Shown here: positions 7,587 to 12,800 of the stretch, piece after piece
Position numbering within the stretch: position 1 is the stretch's first letter
Layout of the letters: every line of letters starts with the position of its first letter
Source of the DNA: an uncultured Pseudomonas sp.
Lineage (GTDB): Bacteria; Pseudomonadota; Gammaproteobacteria; Pseudomonadales; Pseudomonadaceae
DNA: 12,800 bases
Reading direction: 5' to 3'
NCBI RefSeq assembly: GCF_946886105.1
Contig: NZ_CAMPHV010000080.1
Coordinates: 1-12,800, forward strand
Translations under genes and position numbers: made by a program
Notes under the pieces: generated by a model
Told to the model about the DNA's origin: nothing
The model's database searches: none
The model's input: only the letters and a program-made list of their open reading frames with translations

Positions 7587-7708
7587 CGTAGGATGGGTTA
7601 GCGGCGTATGGCACTGAACATGCCGACGACACCGCTCTTGAGCGCCGCGTAACCCATCGATGATGGCCAGCAGCGTGATGGGTATCGCTGCGCTCAACCC
7701 ATCCTACG
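7587..7708. repeat. GTAGGATGGGTT inverted repeat element between gcvP and glyA
   Basis: CGTAGGATGGGTT (7587-7599) is matched by AACCCATCCTACG (7696-7708), a perfect 13-bp inverted pair 96 bp apart. Inside are GGGTTAGCGGC (7595-7605) facing GCCGCGTAACCC (7643-7654), and GATGGGT (7677-7683) facing ACCCATC (7697-7703). Read on the minus strand, the 7708-7677 part is GTAGGATGGGTTGAGCGCAG and onwards, which I recognise as a dispersed intergenic repeat in Pseudomonas and other gammaproteobacteria. It resembles two copies in opposite orientation, the left one degenerate. Its full length is transcribed between gcvP and glyA. Confidence 0.65.
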
Positions 7709-7719
7709 TTTACATCGCC

Positions 7720-10566
<2,847 letters not shown>

Positions 10567-10575
10567 GTCGATCCC

Positions 10576-10959
10576 TCAGGCGTCGGCGTTGGCGTTCAGC
10601 AGGCGCTCGTAAGCGGCCTGGTCGAGCAGGTCGGCGACGGCGCTGGCATTGACCGGACGGAAACGGAAGAACCAACCCTCGCCCAGCGGGTCCTGGTTGA
10701 CCAGCTCAGGGCTGGCTTCGAGAGCACCGTTGACTTCGAGCACTTCGCCATCGAGCGGCATGGCGATATTGCTGGCGGCTTTTACCGATTCCAGCACCGC
10801 GACTTCTGCACCCTCGGCGTAGCTCTGCAGCTCCGGCAGTTGCACGAACACCACGTCACCCAAGGCTTCCTGAGCGTAGGCGGTGATGCCCACGGTGACC
10901 AGGCCATCTGCGTCCTGACGCAGCCATTCGTGCTCGACGGTAAAACGCAACTCGCTCAT
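10576..10959 (-). CDS. gcvH: Glycine cleavage system H protein (lipoyl carrier)
   Basis: GcvH is the small shuttle whose lipoyl-lysine arm carries the aminomethyl group from the P protein to the T protein and is re-oxidised by the L protein. It has 127 residues, the usual length. The lipoylated lysine is K60 in VLESVKAAS, within the barrel-sandwich hybrid fold; the N-terminal FTVEHEWL and the GITAYAQEALGDVVFVQLP run are diagnostic. AGGAG lies 5 bases before the ATG. It is the first gene of the five-gene operon, directly downstream of the sigma54 promoter. The protein needs lipoate attachment by enzymes not encoded in this window. Confidence 0.96.
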   Translation of the reverse strand: MSELRFTVEHEWLRQDADGLVTVGITAYAQEALGDVVFVQLPELQSYAEGAEVAVLESVKAASNIAMPLDGEVLEVNGALEASPELVNQDPLGEGWFFRFRPVNASAVADLLDQAAYERLLNANADA

Positions 10960-10982
10960 GTGTACTCCTCAAGGGGGCGGAC

Positions 10983-11030
10983 TCGCCCTTTTTGTGTGGG
11001 CGATGATCAAGGTGCTCGTGCCGAGGCACG
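10983..11030 (-). other. gcvH leader with two hairpins
   Basis: If transcription starts near 11040, the gcvH leader is about 81 nt. In transcript order it holds CGTGCC-GA-GGCACG (11030-11017) and then TCGCCC-N9-GGGCGA (11003-10983), whose loop is A-rich. The second stem ends about 23 nt before the ATG and leaves the ribosome binding site free. No glycine riboswitch core is recognisable and the leader looks too short for one. Any regulatory role is unproven. Confidence 0.4.
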
Positions 11031-11050
11031 GGCGCGGGTGGAGAATCCAT

Positions 11051-11066
11051 AGCAAAGCTAGTGCCA
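11051..11066 (-). promoter_or_regulatory. Sigma54 (-24/-12) promoter of the gcvH operon
   Basis: The minus strand reads TGGCACTAGCTTTGCT, matching the RpoN consensus TGGCAC-N5-TTGCW with the required ten bases between GG and GC. The predicted start is about 11040, giving an 81-nt leader before gcvH. Sigma54 promoters need an enhancer-binding activator and often IHF; both kinds of site lie just upstream. This agrees with what I recall for P. aeruginosa, where GcsR, a TyrR-like activator, drives the gcvH2 operon in response to glycine. Confidence 0.88.
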
Positions 11067-11085
11067 TTGTTATTTTATTCAATAA

Positions 11086-11098
11086 AATCAATAACTTA
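11086..11098. promoter_or_regulatory. IHF binding site candidate
   Basis: AATCAATAACTTA matches the IHF consensus WATCAANNNNTTR at every defined position and has an AT-rich tract on its 5' side. It lies between the -24/-12 promoter and the enhancer repeats, where IHF bending would bring the activator to the polymerase. A perfect 17-bp palindrome, ATTTTATT-C-AATAAAAT (11072-11088), abuts and slightly overlaps it. Confidence 0.7.
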
Positions 11099-11130
11099 TG
11101 TTTTGTATTGGCGGTTGATTGCTAATCGAT

Positions 11131-11148
11131 TGTATTGAAATCGATACG
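11131..11148. promoter_or_regulatory. GcsR-like enhancer site, proximal copy
   Basis: TGTATTG-AAAT-CGATACG is an 18-bp element of two 7-base arms around 4 bases. It fits the GcsR pattern I recall from P. aeruginosa (TGTAACG-N4-CGTTCCG) and differs from the 11211 copy by one base. It is centred about 100 bp upstream of the predicted transcription start. It is flanked by ATCGAT on the left and overlaps a second ATCGAT. Confidence 0.72.
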
Positions 11149-11188
11149 CGTGGCGCAAATAGGCTCATCGGTGTCGCTACGAGCCAGG

Positions 11189-11212
11189 CAAAACACCGTT
11201 CTCGGTGCTTTG
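11189..11212. repeat. Short inverted repeat between enhancer sites
   Basis: CAAA-A-CACCG (11189-11198) pairs with CGGTG-C-TTTG (11203-11212) around TTCT, with one mismatch. It touches the 11211 enhancer copy. It could be a weak hairpin in any readthrough transcript or an unknown protein site; nothing more can be said. Confidence 0.35.
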
Positions 11213-11228
11213 TATTGAAATCGTTACG
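11211..11228. promoter_or_regulatory. GcsR-like enhancer site, middle copy
   Basis: TGTATTG-AAAT-CGTTACG, 17 of 18 bases identical to the proximal copy and the best fit to the GcsR pattern (CGTT in the second arm). It is centred about 180 bp upstream of the predicted start and separated by a single base from the distal copy. Confidence 0.72.
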
Positions 11229-11229
11229 T

Positions 11230-11247
11230 TGTATTGAATGTAATACG
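11230..11247. promoter_or_regulatory. GcsR-like enhancer site, distal copy
   Basis: TGTATTG-AATG-TAATACG shares its first arm exactly with the other copies and ends in the same TACG. It starts 19 bp from the middle copy, so the two are tandem and on the same orientation. Tandem sites are normal for activators of this class that assemble into hexamers. Confidence 0.68.
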
Positions 11248-11266
11248 TGTGATTATGCGCAGTGTT

Positions 11267-11342
11267 GTAGCCCGGATAAGCCTTGGCGCAATCCGGGATC
11301 GGTGGTGCGGACGCAACCTTCCCCGGATTGCATCCGGGCCAC
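11267..11342. repeat. Paired CCCGGAT/ATCCGGG hairpins, REP-like, after the FAD oxidoreductase gene
   Basis: CCCGGAT (11271-11277) pairs with ATCCGGG (11291-11297) over a 13-base loop, and CCCGGAT (11322-11328) pairs with ATCCGGG (11332-11338) over TGC. The two units are about 24 bp apart and can also pair with each other. GTAGCCCGGAT...ATCCGGG is a dispersed repeat I associate with several Pseudomonas species. On the minus strand the pair follows the FAD oxidoreductase stop by about 60 bp, so it may end that transcript before the glycine operon promoter. Confidence 0.65.
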
Positions 11343-11402
11343 GGATTCCGCGGCCCTACAATCGCGCGGCCGTGTAGCTCGGTTCTGGGGTGGGGCGCCG
11401 CC

Positions 11403-12800
11403 TCAACGCATCAAGCCTTGCATAAAGTCCGCCAGCCGGGTGGCCAGGGCGCGGCGCCAGGGGGCGCTGCTTGGGTCGGCGAGTACCCGGTCTTCATGGA
11501 CGAAGCTGCGGACGATGGCGTTATAGCCGAGCCAGCGGCAGGGTTCGGGCTCCCAGGCTTTGAGTGCCTCTATCGGGCGCTCGCGGAGTACCCAGGGTTG
11601 TTCGGTCAGCAGGCTGTCGCGACCGAGGATCAGATCCGCCAGGGTGCGCCCGGCCAGGTTGCTGGCACCGACGCCTTCGCCGCCATAGCCGCCGGCAAGG
11701 GCGATGCGGTTCTTGGTATCGAGCAGCATATGGGGCTGGAAGCGTCGCGCCATGCCCAGGTTGCCGCCCCAGCCATGGCTGATGGCGACGTTGCGTAGCT
11801 GCGGGAACAGCTCGCCGAACAGGTAGCGGCGCAGTTCGACTTCCTCCGCGCTGAGGCGGAAATCCTCGCGCAGGCGGCCGCCGAAGCGATAGCCACCGCG
11901 CGCGCCGAACACCAGGCGGTCATCGGCGCTGCGTTGGCCGTAGGTGACTTGGCGGCTGAACTCGCTGAAAGCCTGGCCGCGGTTCAGGCCGATTTCATCC
12001 CATTGGCTGGCGGACAGTGGCTCGGTGGCGATCAGCAGGCTTTGCACCGGCAGTTGATAACGGCCGAGCGGCGGCAGGCTGGCGGCGTAACCTTCGACGG
12101 CGGGCACCACCCAGTCGGCGTGCAATTCGCCTTGGTCGGTACGCACCCGTCCGGTTTGCCAATCGCTGACCCGGCTCTGCTCGAACAGTTGCACGCCCTG
12201 GCCCTGCACCGCCCGGGCCAGGCCTCGCACCAGCTTGGCCGGCTGGATGGTCGCGCAGTGCGGGCTGTAGATCGCGCCGAGCGGGCCCTTGATGCGTAAC
12301 TGCTGGTTCAGCTCCTTGGGCGGCAGCCAGCGATAGTCGGCCTCGCTCAGACCCTCTTTATGCAGCGCCGCGAGCCAGGCGCGCAGGTGCTGCTCCTGCT
12401 CCGGGTAGCGCGCCGCGCAATAGAGCACGCCGGCTTTGCGGTAGTCGCAGTCGATGCCCTCGCGTTGCAATACGTCCGCCACTTCGTCGGGGATGCCGTG
12501 CAGCAACTCGAACCCGGCGCGCCGCCGCTCCGCGGTTAAACCGCCAAGCGCGCGATCCTCGCCGAGCAGGTTGCCCATCAGCCAGCCGCCATTGCGCCCG
12601 CTGGCGCCGAAGCCGGCGTACTCGGCCTCGACGATCGCAATACGCAACTGCGGCGCCTGGCGCTTCAGGTAGTAGGCGGTCCACAGCCCGGTATAGCCGG
12701 CGCCGATAATCGCCACATCGACCTGGTGACTGCCCTGCAGCGGGGCTAGCGGTTCGATGGGGTGGTCGAGGTTATCCATCCACAGGCTGATGGGCGGGTG
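11403..12800 (-). CDS. FAD-dependent oxidoreductase, DAO family (PuuB/OrdL-like), 5' end outside window
   Basis: A flavin amine or amino-acid oxidase of the DAO superfamily, related to gamma-glutamylputrescine oxidoreductase. The FAD dinucleotide motif is VDVAIIGAGYTGLWTAYYL (GAGYTG at residues 26-31 counted from the Met at 12779). The family block GFGASGRNGGW follows, and the C-terminal substrate-domain signatures are HGWGGNLGMARRF and ALAGGYGGEGVGASNLAGRTLADLI. An ATG lies at 12777-12779, but the frame stays open to the edge (HPPISLW before it), no ribosome binding site precedes it, and S-x-W just before this point is usual inside the family, so the true start is probably beyond 12800. It runs in the same direction as the glycine operon but is separated by hairpins and a dedicated promoter. 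The substrate is unknown; a polyamine-type amine is a guess from family only. Confidence 0.85.
   Translation of the reverse strand, partial: HPPISLWMDNLDHPIEPLAPLQGSHQVDVAIIGAGYTGLWTAYYLKRQAPQLRIAIVEAEYAGFGASGRNGGWLMGNLLGEDRALGGLTAERRRAGFELLHGIPDEVADVLQREGIDCDYRKAGVLYCAARYPEQEQHLRAWLAALHKEGLSEADYRWLPPKELNQQLRIKGPLGAIYSPHCATIQPAKLVRGLARAVQGQGVQLFEQSRVSDWQTGRVRTDQGELHADWVVPAVEGYAASLPPLGRYQLPVQSLLIATEPLSASQWDEIGLNRGQAFSEFSRQVTYGQRSADDRLVFGARGGYRFGGRLREDFRLSAEEVELRRYLFGELFPQLRNVAISHGWGGNLGMARRFQPHMLLDTKNRIALAGGYGGEGVGASNLAGRTLADLILGRDSLLTEQPWVLRERPIEALKAWEPEPCRWLGYNAIVRSFVHEDRVLADPSSAPWRRALATRLADFMQGLMR

Noticed and set aside
10960..11050. Glycine riboswitch in front of gcvH
   Set aside because: The leader is about 81 nt with two simple stems and none of the conserved glycine aptamer core I could recognise; control is better explained by the sigma54 enhancer region.

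Overview
The window reads as chromosomal DNA of a Pseudomonas-type gammaproteobacterium. It carries the glycine/serine operon in the order gcvH-gcvP-glyA-sdaA-gcvT, which I know from Pseudomonas as the second (gcvH2/gcvP2/glyA2/gcvT2) set. A sigma54 promoter with tandem enhancer repeats lies upstream of it, and there are several hairpin repeats of kinds common between Pseudomonas genes. The organism call is inference from gene order, protein sequence and repeat type.

Region 1 (1-2777) looks acquired. A TetR-type regulator on the plus strand diverges from a two-gene minus-strand operon: a thioredoxin-reductase-like flavoprotein with a CPYC motif, then a class I SAM methyltransferase. The roughly 107 bp between the divergent genes hold a symmetric set of palindromes that look like regulator operators. 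A hairpin closes the operon at 141-169. The protein style reminds me of alphaproteobacteria (sphingomonads), but that is only an impression.

Region 2 (about 2778-3371) is the wreck of an integron integrase gene (intI). Its 5' end is missing, a one-base insertion near 3242 shifts the frame, and it stops before the catalytic H-x-x-R and Tyr part. The acquired module lies on the side where attI and a cassette array would have been.

Region 3 (3372-11260) is the glycine operon, read right to left. The P, H and T proteins of glycine cleavage turn glycine into CO2, ammonia and methylene-tetrahydrofolate. Serine hydroxymethyltransferase uses that C1 unit and a second glycine to make serine. Serine dehydratase turns serine into pyruvate and ammonia. 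Together they form a glycine-to-pyruvate catabolic route. The L protein (lipoamide dehydrogenase) is not in the window. Upstream of gcvH are, in order, a leader with two hairpins, a -24/-12 promoter, a perfect IHF consensus match and three copies of an 18-bp palindromic element resembling GcsR sites. Hairpin repeats occupy the gcvP-glyA and sdaA-gcvT gaps and the end of the operon.

Region 4 (11261-12800) holds paired CCCGGAT/ATCCGGG hairpins, then the 3' part of a DAO-family FAD oxidoreductase of the PuuB/OrdL type, which runs off the right edge.
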